A stretch of DNA of 27,258 nucleotides. It comes from a virus. Both the position numbers and the translations under genes were made by a program. The notes below the pieces were generated by a model. That model did no database searches and was not told the DNA's origin. It saw only the letters and a program-made list of their open reading frames with translations. Shown here one piece after another: positions 13,571 to 22,665 of this stretch. Where the stretch lies: positions 1-27,258 of the IMG/VR virus record IMGVR_UViG_3300028284_000025, one strand, 5' to 3'. Numbering within the stretch: the stretch's first letter is position 1; each line of letters opens with the position of its first letter.

Positions 13571-14386
13571 ATGGCAGAACCAAATTCAAAAGCATCACTA
13601 AAAGAGTATATCAAGAGAAAACTTGGAGCTCCTGTATTGGAAATCAATATAGATGACGACCAATTAGATGACAGAGTTGATGAAGCACTCCAATATTTCC
13701 GTGAGTATCATTACGATGGTTCTATTAAGTGTTATCTAAAACACCAAATCACTCAAGAAGAACTTACTTCATTCAAGACAAATTCAAGTGTGACAGCTGC
13801 AACAAGTGGTACACAAGCAATTGCAAACCAAACTTATGGTGAACAACAAAACTATGTTACACTACCCGAACATGTACTAAGTGTAATTAATATATTCCCG
13901 TTTAGTAATGGTGTGTCTAATAATATGTTTGATATGAGATATCAACTTAGATTGAATGACTTGTGGGATTTAACATCTACAAGTGTTATGTATTATTCTC
14001 AAGTTCAACAACATCTCTCACTTATGGACGACATGTTAGTGGGTAGAACACCTATAAGATACAATACACATAGTAACAGACTATACATGGATATGGACTG
14101 GGACGGTGTGAATGTGGGTGAGTATATTCTTATTGAGTGTTATAGAAAGTTAGACCCAACAGACATGACTGATATCTATAACGATATGTGGTTAAAGAGA
14201 TATGCAACTTCACTAGTTAAGTATCAATGGGGTGAAAACCTTTCTAAGTTCTCAGGTATGACTTTGCCAGGCGGAGTTACACTAGATGCAGAAAACATGA
14301 AAACAGAAGCCAAAGAAGAGATTACAAAATTAGAAGAAGAGTCTAGACTGAACTATGAAATGCCAGTCATGGACATGATGGGATAA
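13571..14386 (+). CDS. gp13: neck protein gp13
   Basis: This 271-residue protein is somewhat shorter than T4 gp13. The N-terminus (SLKEYIKRKLGAPVLEINID, then LDDRVDEALQYFREYHYDGS) is the strongly conserved start of gp13 in marine T4-like phages. LPEHVLSVINIFPF and YRKLDPTDMTDIYNDMW follow, and WLKRYATSLVKYQWGENLSKF near the end is also typical. gp13 joins the filled head through the portal to the tail as part of the neck with gp14. It is first in the gp13-gp17 run, right after a late promoter, and four bases before gp14. Confidence 0.92.
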   Translation: MAEPNSKASLKEYIKRKLGAPVLEINIDDDQLDDRVDEALQYFREYHYDGSIKCYLKHQITQEELTSFKTNSSVTAATSGTQAIANQTYGEQQNYVTLPEHVLSVINIFPFSNGVSNNMFDMRYQLRLNDLWDLTSTSVMYYSQVQQHLSLMDDMLVGRTPIRYNTHSNRLYMDMDWDGVNVGEYILIECYRKLDPTDMTDIYNDMWLKRYATSLVKYQWGENLSKFSGMTLPGGVTLDAENMKTEAKEEITKLEEESRLNYEMPVMDMMG

Positions 14387-14390
14387 AAAT

Positions 14391-15248
14391 ATGCCTACAA
14401 ATGTATTTTTTAACCATGCAGTATCAACTGAACAACATCTTTATGAGGATATAGTTGTTGAGTCGTTGAGAATGTATGGACATGAGTGTTTCTATTTACC
14501 TAGAGAGGTGGTGGAAGAAGACACTATACTCAATGAAGATGTGCAGTCTACCTTTGGTGATGCATATGCAGTTGAGATGTATATTGAAAATACTGATGGT
14601 TTTGAAGGTGAGGGTGACCTCATGTCTAAATTTGGACTGTCAATTCGTGATACTGCAACATTTGTTATATCATTAAGAAGTTGGGAAAGATTTATATCAT
14701 TAGATTCAAACCTTGCAACATCACTCAGACCAAACGAAGGAGATTTAATTCACTTCCCTATGAGTGGTTCACTGTTCGAAATTAAGTTTGTAGAACACGA
14801 AAATCCATTCTATCAAGTTGGAAAACTATTTACATTTAAAATGCAGTGTGAACTGTTTGAATATAGTGGTGAAGACTTTGATACTGATGTTGCAGGTATA
14901 GATAAAATTGAAGATGAGGATGCATATAACATAGAGATGACCATGCTGCCTGGTGGTAGTGGCGACTACAATGTTGGGGAAAACCTTACTAAGAGTAGTG
15001 TTGTGGTCGGTGAAGTCTTATCTTGGGTTGGTGGAAATACTAGAACACTTAAAGTTAAAGATGTTACCACTACACTTGTAGTTGGTGACGTGTTGGTTGG
15101 TGCAACAACTACTGCACAGTACACTGTGAATTCAATAACAGATGTATTAACAATGTCGAACGATGCACTTGCACAGAATTTAGAATTTGAAGCAACCGAC
15201 TCCACATATCTTGACTTCAGTGAAACCAATCCGTTTGGAGAACCTTAA
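14391..15248 (+). CDS. gp14: neck protein gp14
   Basis: This 285-residue protein is slightly longer than T4 gp14. The start (FFNHAVSTEQHLYEDIVVES, then GHECFYLPREVVEED) and the core (SMSKFGLSIRD-like and ATFVISLRSWERF) are conserved gp14 features. Residues about 190-265 form a Thr/Val-rich, beta-strand-like insert (VGENLTKSSVVVGEVLSWVG and following), which accounts for the extra length. gp14 forms the neck with gp13 and helps join tail to head. Its stop codon shares one base with the gp15 ATG. Confidence 0.92.
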   Translation: MPTNVFFNHAVSTEQHLYEDIVVESLRMYGHECFYLPREVVEEDTILNEDVQSTFGDAYAVEMYIENTDGFEGEGDLMSKFGLSIRDTATFVISLRSWERFISLDSNLATSLRPNEGDLIHFPMSGSLFEIKFVEHENPFYQVGKLFTFKMQCELFEYSGEDFDTDVAGIDKIEDEDAYNIEMTMLPGGSGDYNVGENLTKSSVVVGEVLSWVGGNTRTLKVKDVTTTLVVGDVLVGATTTAQYTVNSITDVLTMSNDALAQNLEFEATDSTYLDFSETNPFGEP

Positions 15249-16294
15249 TGTTTGGAACACATTTTTATAACGAAACTATTAAAAGAAGTGTATCCATTTT
15301 TGGTACACTCTTTAATAATATTACGGTAAAGAAGGTAAAATCAGATAATACTGTATTGACTTCTCAAATTGTACCGATATCATACGGCCCTAAACAAAAA
15401 TGGTTGTCGAGACTTAATGATGAACCCAATCTATCCGATGGAATGAGAAGTTCAATTAGTCTTCCTAGAATAGCATTTGAAATCTCAGGATTTGAATATG
15501 ATGCAACTAGACAACAAAACAAACTTATTCGTGCATCTAAGACCACACTTGACACCGATAATACCAAAAGGTCATTTCAATATGCACCTGCACCATACAA
15601 CATAAATTTTACTTTGTCAATACTTGCAAAGAATGCTAATGATGCATTACAAATATTAGAACAAATTCTTCCGTATTTTCAACCCGAATACACTGTATCA
15701 ATGAAAATGGTAGATTCAATGACGGAGGTTAGAGATGTTCCCATCTCATTGAATTCAGTTACCATGAATGATGAGTACGAGGGTACTTTTGAAGAAAGAC
15801 GTGTAATAGAGTATACACTAGATTTTACTATGAAGTTATACTTCTTCGGCCCTGTTTATACTGGTAAGATTATTAAGAATGTTATAGAAAGAACATATCT
15901 AACTAATGAAAACGGACAGTTCACTTCATCTCAAATCGATGAATCGGGACTTATTAAAGAGGTTAAACACTATGAACCTGCGTTTGCAGAAACATCAAAT
16001 GCAGTTGCCGCATCCACAACAGTGACCTTTGCAACTGCAATAAATAGTTCTATAAGTGTGAATGATGAGGTGTTTGGGACAAACCTAACAACTAATCCAA
16101 CAGTTTCGAGTATTGCATCTGATAAACTAAGTGTAGTGTTATCAAGTGCAATTACAATAAGTGCAAATACGAGTCTTAAATTTGTGGGTTCAGTAGACCC
16201 TGAAGATACATTCGTAGTTGCTGAATCAGTAGATTTTTATGATGACGGTACTTCCCGAGATTTCACAGATGATAAGGTTACCGATGCGAGTTAA
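15248..16294 (+). CDS. gp15: tail terminator/sheath stabiliser gp15
   Basis: This 348-residue protein is clearly longer than T4 gp15 (272). Residues 1-235 carry the conserved core: MFGTHFYNETIKRSVSIFGT, PISYGPKQKWLSR, SISLPRIAFEISGFEYDATR, YAPAPYNINFTLSILAKNAND, ILPYFQPEYTVSM. The remaining hundred residues include a Ser/Thr/Ala-rich module (about 265-325: TTVTFATAINSSISVNDEVF, KLSVVLSSAITISANTSL) absent from the T4 protein. gp15 caps the finished tail tube and sheath and contacts the neck. Coupled to gp14 by TAATG. Confidence 0.9.
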   Translation: MFGTHFYNETIKRSVSIFGTLFNNITVKKVKSDNTVLTSQIVPISYGPKQKWLSRLNDEPNLSDGMRSSISLPRIAFEISGFEYDATRQQNKLIRASKTTLDTDNTKRSFQYAPAPYNINFTLSILAKNANDALQILEQILPYFQPEYTVSMKMVDSMTEVRDVPISLNSVTMNDEYEGTFEERRVIEYTLDFTMKLYFFGPVYTGKIIKNVIERTYLTNENGQFTSSQIDESGLIKEVKHYEPAFAETSNAVAASTTVTFATAINSSISVNDEVFGTNLTTNPTVSSIASDKLSVVLSSAITISANTSLKFVGSVDPEDTFVVAESVDFYDDGTSRDFTDDKVTDAS

Positions 16295-16296
16295 AT

Positions 16297-16707
16297 ATGA
16301 CAAAAGATATAGATTCTAAACTAGATGGTGTTTTAGATATCTCTACAGAAATTACTAAAGAGATTAAAAGAGAGACCAAAATAGTTAAATTACCCAGTCG
16401 TTCAGAAAGTATGGACAACGACTATAAGTATGGTCGTGAGACCCTCTACGGACTCGTAGAGAGGGGACAAGATGCAATTGATGGAATCCTAGACCTATGT
16501 AAAGAAACCGAACACCCGAGGGCGTATGAGGTTGCAGGACAGCTCATAAAGACCGTTGGTGATACTGCAGAGAAACTACTAGACTTGCAGAAAAAAATCA
16601 AAGAATTAGAGAAAGAAGACGAACAAAAGATAGGACAACAACATAATCATTTATATGTTGGTAGCACATCCGAACTACAGAAGTTTCTTAAAAAGAATAA
16701 AGAGTAA
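16297..16707 (+). CDS. gp16: small terminase subunit gp16
   Basis: This 136-residue charged helical protein has the marine-type gp16 sequence (MDNDYKYGRETLYGLVERGQ at about 45-64, then GILDLCKETEHPRAYEVAGQ). A coiled-coil-like Lys/Glu helix follows (IKTVGDTAEKLLDLQKKIKE). Small terminase rings recognise concatemeric DNA and stimulate gp17. It is shorter than T4 gp16 (164). Its stop codon TAA shares a base with the gp17 ATG, so the two packaging subunits are translationally coupled. Confidence 0.88.
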   Translation: MTKDIDSKLDGVLDISTEITKEIKRETKIVKLPSRSESMDNDYKYGRETLYGLVERGQDAIDGILDLCKETEHPRAYEVAGQLIKTVGDTAEKLLDLQKKIKELEKEDEQKIGQQHNHLYVGSTSELQKFLKKNKE

Positions 16708-18305
16708 TGACTGATTCGAAAAATGAAGGCTATCTAGGTAATACTCTAATTAAGAAAGCTGGTGTAGAAGTAAAATACACCAAAAAACAATTAGGTGAGT
16801 ATGTCAAATGTTCAAGTGACCCTTGTTATTTCATAGAAAACTATACAAAAATTATATCCCTAGATGAAGGACTTGTACCCTTTATACTTCGGGGATACCA
16901 AGACAAGTTAATAAACCACTATAATGACGAAAGATTTAGTGTAGTTCTTGCATCACGTCAGAGTGGTAAATCAATCACATCATGTGCATACCTACTATGG
17001 TATCTCCTCTTTACACCCGAAGTTACTGTAGCGGTTCTTGCAAACAAAGGTGCAATTGCAAGAGAGATGATTGCTCGTATGGTAACCATGTTAGAGTCCG
17101 TTCCATTCTATTTACAGCCTGGTGTTAAGATTCTAAACAAAGGTTCAATAGAGTTTGCAAACGATAGTAAAGTAGTTGCAGCTGCAACATCTTCGAGTTC
17201 TATTCGTGGATTGTCTATAAACCTCTTGTATCTTGATGAGTTTGCGTTCGTAGAAAATGCAGAGGAATTCTATACTGCAACATATCCAGTGGTAACATCG
17301 GGTAAAAATTCAAAGGTTATTATCACATCTACTGCAAACGGTGTTGGTAACATGTACCACAAAATTTACGAAAGTGCAGTTAGGGGTGAGAGTGAGTACA
17401 AAAACTTCACTATTAACTGGTATGATGTGCCTGGCAGAGATGAAGAGTGGAAGAAAGAGACTATTGCAAACACCTCGGAAATCCAGTTCCAACAAGAGTA
17501 TGGTAATAGTTTCCTAGGAACGGGTAATACACTTATTAATAGTGCAACACTTCTAGGTATGAGGTCAATAGACCCAACATGGTATAAAGATAACTTCAGT
17601 ATGTACCAAAAACCCATGCCTGACCACACCTACATATGTACAGTAGATGTTGCAAAGGGAAGGGGTATCGACTACTCCACCTTTACGATATTTGATGTAA
17701 GTGTTCAACCATTTAAACAGGCTGCAACATATAGAGACAATATGATATCTCCGATGCTCTTTCCTGATATTATAAATAAGTATGCAAAAGCATACAACGA
17801 TGCCTTGGTTATTATTGAGAATAATGCAGAAGGTAGTATGGTTGCAACACAATTACATTATGATATAGAATACGAGAATGTTTTTGTTCAGGGATTGATG
17901 AAAGCCGAAGATATCGGTGTGACAATGAACAGAAAGATTAAAAGAATCGGTTGTTCAACAATGAAAGAACTGCTTGAGGAAAATAGATTGGAACTAGTTG
18001 ATAGATATGCAATCACTGAACTCATGACTTTCATAAATAAAGGTATGTCTTTCGAGGCAGATAAAGGTTACCATGATGATATGGTTATGAATATAGTATT
18101 GTTTTCTTGGTTTGTAACCACTCAACACTTTACTTACATGACTAATCATGCAGTAAAAGACCTATTATATGCCGAACAACAAAAAATGATAGAAGACGAT
18201 ATGTTACCAGCTGGAGTGTTCGACACTGGTAGTACAACCAATGGACAAGAATCCTTCGTAGAAGGAGGAGATAGGTGGTTTATAACCCAAGAAGAAATTT
18301 CTTAG
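16707..18305 (+). CDS. gp17: large terminase subunit gp17
   Basis: This 532-residue DNA-packaging motor has an N-terminal ATPase and a C-terminal nuclease. Walker A is SRQSGKS (83-89). Walker B is LLYLDE (173-178) with catalytic E178. The coupling motif is TSTANG (about 207-212). Nuclease acidic residues are D314 in CTVDVAKG, E371 in VIIENNAEG, and D457/D458 in GYHDDMVMN. It is shorter than T4 gp17 (610), mainly at the N-terminus. It cuts concatemers and drives DNA into the prohead through the gp20 portal. A CATAAATA box with the leaderless spacing lies before in-frame M447. Confidence 0.97.
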   Translation: MTDSKNEGYLGNTLIKKAGVEVKYTKKQLGEYVKCSSDPCYFIENYTKIISLDEGLVPFILRGYQDKLINHYNDERFSVVLASRQSGKSITSCAYLLWYLLFTPEVTVAVLANKGAIAREMIARMVTMLESVPFYLQPGVKILNKGSIEFANDSKVVAAATSSSSIRGLSINLLYLDEFAFVENAEEFYTATYPVVTSGKNSKVIITSTANGVGNMYHKIYESAVRGESEYKNFTINWYDVPGRDEEWKKETIANTSEIQFQQEYGNSFLGTGNTLINSATLLGMRSIDPTWYKDNFSMYQKPMPDHTYICTVDVAKGRGIDYSTFTIFDVSVQPFKQAATYRDNMISPMLFPDIINKYAKAYNDALVIIENNAEGSMVATQLHYDIEYENVFVQGLMKAEDIGVTMNRKIKRIGCSTMKELLEENRLELVDRYAITELMTFINKGMSFEADKGYHDDMVMNIVLFSWFVTTQHFTYMTNHAVKDLLYAEQQKMIEDDMLPAGVFDTGSTTNGQESFVEGGDRWFITQEEIS

Positions 18306-18317
18306 GGTAAAAAAAGT

Positions 18318-18325
18318 TATAAATA
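18318..18325 (+). promoter_or_regulatory. T4-type late promoter for gp18
   Basis: An exact TATAAATA lies in the 59-base gap before gp18. The expected start near 18331 gives a leader of about 34 bases that contains CAGGAGAA at the right distance from the ATG at 18365. This is a conventional, strong late promoter plus ribosome site, fitting an abundant sheath protein. Confidence 0.92.
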
Positions 18326-18364
18326 AACTAGTAAACAACTCTTTTCATAAACAGGAGAAAAAGT

Positions 18365-20368
18365 ATGACATTTCAAGTTTCACCAGGCGTTCAGGTCAAA
18401 GAGATAGACCTAACAAATGTTGTTCCTGCAGTATCAAGTACAACAGGTGCTTTTGCAGGTTCATTTCAATGGGGCCCTGTTGATGAAGTAGTAACAGTTA
18501 GCGGTTCATCAAAATTAGAACAGACATTCGGTAAACCTTCAAACACAGATATAGGTGCCGAAGACTGGTACACTGCAGAAGGATTTTTAAGATATGGTTC
18601 TTCACTAAGAGTGGTAAGACCTTCGTCTACATCACTTAGTTCTGCAAACGCTGCCGCACACGCATCATCAATCATCAAAAATGGTTCAGAATATGTATCT
18701 ACTTACAGAGACGGTTCACAAAACGGAACAGTTGGTAAGTGGACATCAAAATATGCAGGTGCATTAGGTAATTCACTTAAAGTATCAGTATGTGGTTCTG
18801 CAGATGCCTACTACAAAGATAATCAGGGTAATACAACTGGAGATTTATCAGCTGGTTCAACATCCATTACGGGTGTTACGAATGCATCTACACTATTTTT
18901 AGTTAGAGATATTATCACATTTGACGGACACAACACACAATATAGAGTTACTGCAGCTGCGGGAACTACACTTACAATTGAAGCACTAGGACAACCTGCT
19001 GGTACTGGTCTTACGACTGCAGTAGATGGTTCAGGAAGTGCAGTTAACATTAACAGATATTGGGAATTCCATTCCTACTTTGACAAAAAACCTGAAACAT
19101 CAGCAGTTGCAACTGCAGCTGGAACAACAAATGATGAAATTCATGTTGTTGTGGTAGATGAAGACGGACTTTTCAGTGGTGTTGCAAACACAGTGTTAGA
19201 AACATATGGTTTCGTATCACTTGCTTCAGATGGAAAAGGTGCTGATGGTACAAGTAACTATTACAGAAATGTAATTGAATCTAAATCTGAGTATGTATAC
19301 TGGTCAGGTCATGCAACTACAATGTTGACAACTGCATCAGAACACAGAACACTTGCTGCTTCAATCGGTACTGCATTTGGAAGACCTTCTCTACCTGAGA
19401 ATAGTTCACTAAGTGGTGGAAACAATGGTAACCACACAACTGCAGCTCAAAAGACAGCTGCATGGACAACATTCTTTGCAGATTCAGAAACAGTAGACAT
19501 TTCATTCCTAATCGTAGGTTCTTCAAGAACTGATAACGGTAGTGGAGTGATTCAAGACCTTCTTACAGACTGGACAACTTTAACCAATCAAGCGATTCTA
19601 CTTACAGAAAGTAGAAAAGACTGTATTGCATACATTTCACCTAGACGTGCAGATGTTGTTGGTGTTACTTCAGAGTCAACACAATCATCTAATGTTAAAA
19701 CAACTGCAGATACAGCTACTTCATCTTCGTATGCAGTAATTGATTCGGGTTGGGTATACGTTTATGACAGACACAACGACAAATATTGTTGGGTGCCTGC
19801 TAACGGTCACACTGCTGGTTTATCTGCTAGGTCAGATGTTCTTAGAGATGCATGGTATTCACCTGCAGGATTCTCTAGAGGACAGTATCTAGGAGTAACT
19901 AAACTTGCATTCAATCCGTCACAATCATCTAGAGATGACCTATATCGTGCAAGAGTTAACCCAGTGGTTACATTTGCAGGTCAAGGAACAGTGTTATTTG
20001 GAGATAAAACTGCATTAACATCACCTTCTGCATTCGATAGAATCAATGTAAGAAGATTATTCATCGTCTTAGAAAAAGCAATCGCAACTGCAGCTAAAGC
20101 TCAGTTATTTGAATTCAACGATGCTTTTACTCGTGCTCAATTCAGAAGTTCAGTAGAACCATTCTTGAGAGATGTAAAGAATAGAAACGGTGTTATTGAT
20201 TACTCAGTGGTATGTGATGAAACAAACAATACTGATACAGTTATTGACAGAAACGAATTTGTATGTTCAATATTCGTTAAACCTGCTCGTTCAATTAATT
20301 ATATTACTTTAAACTTTGTTGCTGCTAGAAGCGGTGTTCAGTTTGAAGAAATTTACGGTGCAATTTAA
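18365..20368 (+). CDS. gp18: contractile tail sheath protein gp18
   Basis: This 667-residue protein is close to T4 gp18 (659). The start FQVSPGVQVKEIDLTNVVPA is a canonical sheath N-terminus, followed by SSTTGAFAGSFQWGPVDEV. The C-terminal third has the conserved sheath core: AYISPRRADVVGV, KYCWVPANGHTAGLSARSDV, WYSPAGFSRGQYLGVTKLAF, DRINVRRLFIVLEKAI and FVKPARSINYITLNFVAARS. Residues about 148-230 form a Thr/Gly-rich insert that probably faces outward. The sheath contracts around the gp19 tube during injection. A strong AGGAG precedes it, and gp19 follows 13 bases later. Confidence 0.96.
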   Translation: MTFQVSPGVQVKEIDLTNVVPAVSSTTGAFAGSFQWGPVDEVVTVSGSSKLEQTFGKPSNTDIGAEDWYTAEGFLRYGSSLRVVRPSSTSLSSANAAAHASSIIKNGSEYVSTYRDGSQNGTVGKWTSKYAGALGNSLKVSVCGSADAYYKDNQGNTTGDLSAGSTSITGVTNASTLFLVRDIITFDGHNTQYRVTAAAGTTLTIEALGQPAGTGLTTAVDGSGSAVNINRYWEFHSYFDKKPETSAVATAAGTTNDEIHVVVVDEDGLFSGVANTVLETYGFVSLASDGKGADGTSNYYRNVIESKSEYVYWSGHATTMLTTASEHRTLAASIGTAFGRPSLPENSSLSGGNNGNHTTAAQKTAAWTTFFADSETVDISFLIVGSSRTDNGSGVIQDLLTDWTTLTNQAILLTESRKDCIAYISPRRADVVGVTSESTQSSNVKTTADTATSSSYAVIDSGWVYVYDRHNDKYCWVPANGHTAGLSARSDVLRDAWYSPAGFSRGQYLGVTKLAFNPSQSSRDDLYRARVNPVVTFAGQGTVLFGDKTALTSPSAFDRINVRRLFIVLEKAIATAAKAQLFEFNDAFTRAQFRSSVEPFLRDVKNRNGVIDYSVVCDETNNTDTVIDRNEFVCSIFVKPARSINYITLNFVAARSGVQFEEIYGAI

Positions 20369-20381
20369 CAGGAGTAAATAA

Positions 20382-20879
20382 ATGGCAACAATAGACCAAT
20401 TTAAAGCACAACTAGTCGGTGGAGGCCCTCGTGCCAACCGATTTAGAGTATACTTACCCCGTGCTGGTGAGAAGATAGAATTTCTGTGTAATGCAGCTCA
20501 AATTCCTGCTGGAACACTAGGTGTGATTACACAGCCTTTTAGAGGTCATAACCTCAAACTTGCAGGAGATAGAAGTTTTGCACCTTGGACAGTATCTATT
20601 CTCAATGACGTAGAATTCTCTGCTAGAAACGCCTTAGAAGCGTGGCAAGAAGAGATTCAACAACTAGACAGTGGAGTCGGTTCAACAACTACTGATTACC
20701 TATTGTCTCGTGCGTTTGTAGAACAATTACACAAAGATGACTCAGTCCTAGCGAGATACGAATTCTTCAACATGTTTCCTTCAGAAATTGGTTCAATTGC
20801 ATTGGACTATGGTACTGAAAACGAACTAGAAAAGTTCGATGTTACGTTTGAATTCTCTCACTGGGAAAGAGTGATTTAA
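20382..20879 (+). CDS. gp19: tail tube protein gp19
   Basis: This 165-residue protein is the size of T4 gp19 (163). Typical features are MATIDQFKAQLVGGGPRANR, FRVYLPRAGEKIEFLCNAAQ, IPAGTLGVI, FRGHNLKLAGDRSFAPWTVS and the C-terminal VTFEFSHWERV. It polymerises into the inner tube through which DNA passes. It is preceded by CAGGAG, cotranscribed with gp18, and is the last gene before the gp20 promoter. Confidence 0.95.
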   Translation: MATIDQFKAQLVGGGPRANRFRVYLPRAGEKIEFLCNAAQIPAGTLGVITQPFRGHNLKLAGDRSFAPWTVSILNDVEFSARNALEAWQEEIQQLDSGVGSTTTDYLLSRAFVEQLHKDDSVLARYEFFNMFPSEIGSIALDYGTENELEKFDVTFEFSHWERVI

Positions 20880-20913
20880 GACTCTAAAGTGAAAAATACC
20901 ACCAGCAAGGTGT

Positions 20914-20921
20914 TATAAATA
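20914..20921 (+). promoter_or_regulatory. T4-type late promoter for gp20, leaderless geometry
   Basis: An exact TATAAATA is followed by five bases (TAGTT) and the ATG of gp20. The expected late start is the A of the start codon. The only purine-rich element (AAGG near 20907) lies upstream of the box, too far from the ATG to serve as a ribosome site. Confidence 0.88.
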
Positions 20922-20926
20922 TAGTT

Positions 20927-22489
20927 ATGGAAATATTCGGATTTGAAATATCCCGTAAAAAGGATGAACTACGACAAACAGATGCGTTAATTGCTAACAA
21001 ATCTTTTGTACCACCAGTTGAGGATGACGGTACCCCCGTCATTCAAACACAACAGGGTGGATTTATCTCGGGTGGAGCCTATGGTTCCTATGTAGATATG
21101 GAAGGTGGAATCAAGAATGAGTCCACCCTCATATCGAGATATCGTGAGATATCACTTATACCCGAGTGTGACTCTGCTATCGAAGATATAGTTAATGAAT
21201 GTATCACAGCGGATAGTTCAGATAAGATAGTGTCACTTGACCTTAGAGATGTAAAACTCTCTAGTGGAATCAAAAAGAAGATGGGTGACGAGTTTTACCA
21301 CATCTTATCTATGATGAAGTTCAATCAGAACTCTCATGAATTATTCAGAAAATGGTACGTTGATGGAAGAATCTACTTCCATAAAGTCGTGGACGGAAAA
21401 CGACCAAAATTAGGTATTGTGGATTTAAGAAATGTTGACCCTCTTAGAATTAAGAAAATAAGAAATGTTGACAAGAAAAAAGACCCAAAAACTAATGTAG
21501 ATATCATTACTAAGGTAGAAGAGTTCTTCCTATTTAATGATAAAGGATTTCAAGATGGTGGTGCCGCAGAAGGTAACACTGTCAGAATAGCACCCGAAGC
21601 TGTTACTTATACAACTTCAGGACTATTAGACTACACTAAGAATGTAGTTATAGGATACTTGCATAAAGCATTAAAGACTTCTAACCAGTTGTCAATGATG
21701 GAAGATGCACTTGTTATTTACAGAATATCAAGAGCTCCTGAAAGAAGAATATTTTATATTGACGTAGGTAATCTACCAAAAGCGAAAGCTGAACAGTACC
21801 TTGCAGATGTAATGAATAAGTATAAAAACAAACTTATTTACAATGCAGATACAGGTGAGATTAAAGATGATAGAAAACATATGTCAATGTTGGAAGATTT
21901 TTGGTTACCAAGAAGAGAGGGTGGAAGAGGAACAGAGATTGAAACTCTGCCCGGCGGACAAAATCTTTCAGAGATAGACGATATAGAATACTTTAAGAAG
22001 AAACTATATCAGTCTCTTAATGTACCAGCCTCTAGGATGGAATCAGATAATGGTTTCAACATGGGTAGGTCTTCAGAGATTAATAGAGATGAACTTAAGT
22101 TTAATAAGTTCACTAACAGACTTCAGAAGAAGTTTGCTAGGGTCTTTACAGACATTCTGAGAACACAATTAGTCCTTAAGGAGATTGTTTCTGCAGAAGA
22201 GTTCGATGGGATTAAAGATTTTATACAGTATGACTTTGCAACGGACAACCACTTTACAGAGTTGAAAGACCAAGAAATACTGAAAGAGAGATTAGATACA
22301 TTACAGACTGCATCAGAGTATGTTGGTCAGTACTTCAGTAAAGAGTATGTTAGAAAATATATACTAAGACAGACTGAAGATGAAATTGCACAAATGGATG
22401 CTCAAATAAAAGCAGACAATGATGCAGGTGAAAACGATGATAGTGGAGATGGTTTCTACGATTCAAATGATAATGGAGAGAACAAATAA
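20927..22489 (+). CDS. gp20: portal vertex protein gp20
   Basis: This 520-residue protein matches T4 gp20 (524). Diagnostic strings include LISRYREISLIPECDSAIED, IVNEC, FHKVVDGKRPKLGIVDLRNV, DPLRIKKI, YRISRAPERRIFYIDVGNLP, KAKAEQYL, FWLPRREGGRGTEIETLPGG and SLNVPASRMESDNGFNMGRS. The dodecameric portal is the prohead initiation site, the DNA channel for gp17 and the docking site of the neck. The C-terminus is an acidic Asp/Asn tail. Its stop overlaps the next small gene by one base. Predicted leaderless translation start. Confidence 0.97.
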   Translation: MEIFGFEISRKKDELRQTDALIANKSFVPPVEDDGTPVIQTQQGGFISGGAYGSYVDMEGGIKNESTLISRYREISLIPECDSAIEDIVNECITADSSDKIVSLDLRDVKLSSGIKKKMGDEFYHILSMMKFNQNSHELFRKWYVDGRIYFHKVVDGKRPKLGIVDLRNVDPLRIKKIRNVDKKKDPKTNVDIITKVEEFFLFNDKGFQDGGAAEGNTVRIAPEAVTYTTSGLLDYTKNVVIGYLHKALKTSNQLSMMEDALVIYRISRAPERRIFYIDVGNLPKAKAEQYLADVMNKYKNKLIYNADTGEIKDDRKHMSMLEDFWLPRREGGRGTEIETLPGGQNLSEIDDIEYFKKKLYQSLNVPASRMESDNGFNMGRSSEINRDELKFNKFTNRLQKKFARVFTDILRTQLVLKEIVSAEEFDGIKDFIQYDFATDNHFTELKDQEILKERLDTLQTASEYVGQYFSKEYVRKYILRQTEDEIAQMDAQIKADNDAGENDDSGDGFYDSNDNGENK

Positions 22490-22665
22490 TGGTAAGTGAA
22501 ATATCAAAAGATATAGTTAATAGTATTGAAGATGGAAAATTGGATGTTGCAAAACAACAAATCTTTGATGGTGTTAAAGAGAAAGCTGCAGAAGTAGTAG
22601 ACATGAAAAGAGTAGAACTGCAAGTGGATTGGATGTCCAATCCTGAAGAACACACTGGAGTGTAA
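22489..22665 (+). CDS. gp67: prohead core protein, gp67-like by position
   Basis: This 58-residue frame reads MVSEISKDIVNSIEDGKLDV, then AKQQIFDGVKEKAAEV, and ends EEHTGV. The ATG shares a base with the gp20 stop and the TAA abuts the ATG of the next gene. T4 has 67 and 68 at exactly this place between 20 and 21, and T4 gp67 is likewise a small charged helical core protein (80 residues). The assignment rests on position, size and helical composition, not on a motif. It would be lost by any length cutoff of 60 residues. Confidence 0.65.
   Translation: MVSEISKDIVNSIEDGKLDVAKQQIFDGVKEKAAEVVDMKRVELQVDWMSNPEEHTGV

Noticed and set aside
16040-16050. ATAAATA followed by five bases inside gp15
   Set aside because: The triplet at the leaderless position is ATA, not ATG, and the site is within coding sequence.
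17771-17778. Exact TATAAATA inside gp17
   Set aside because: The following ATG is three bases away and out of frame, and opens only a 30-residue frame. It is likely chance in codons for Ile-Asn-Lys.
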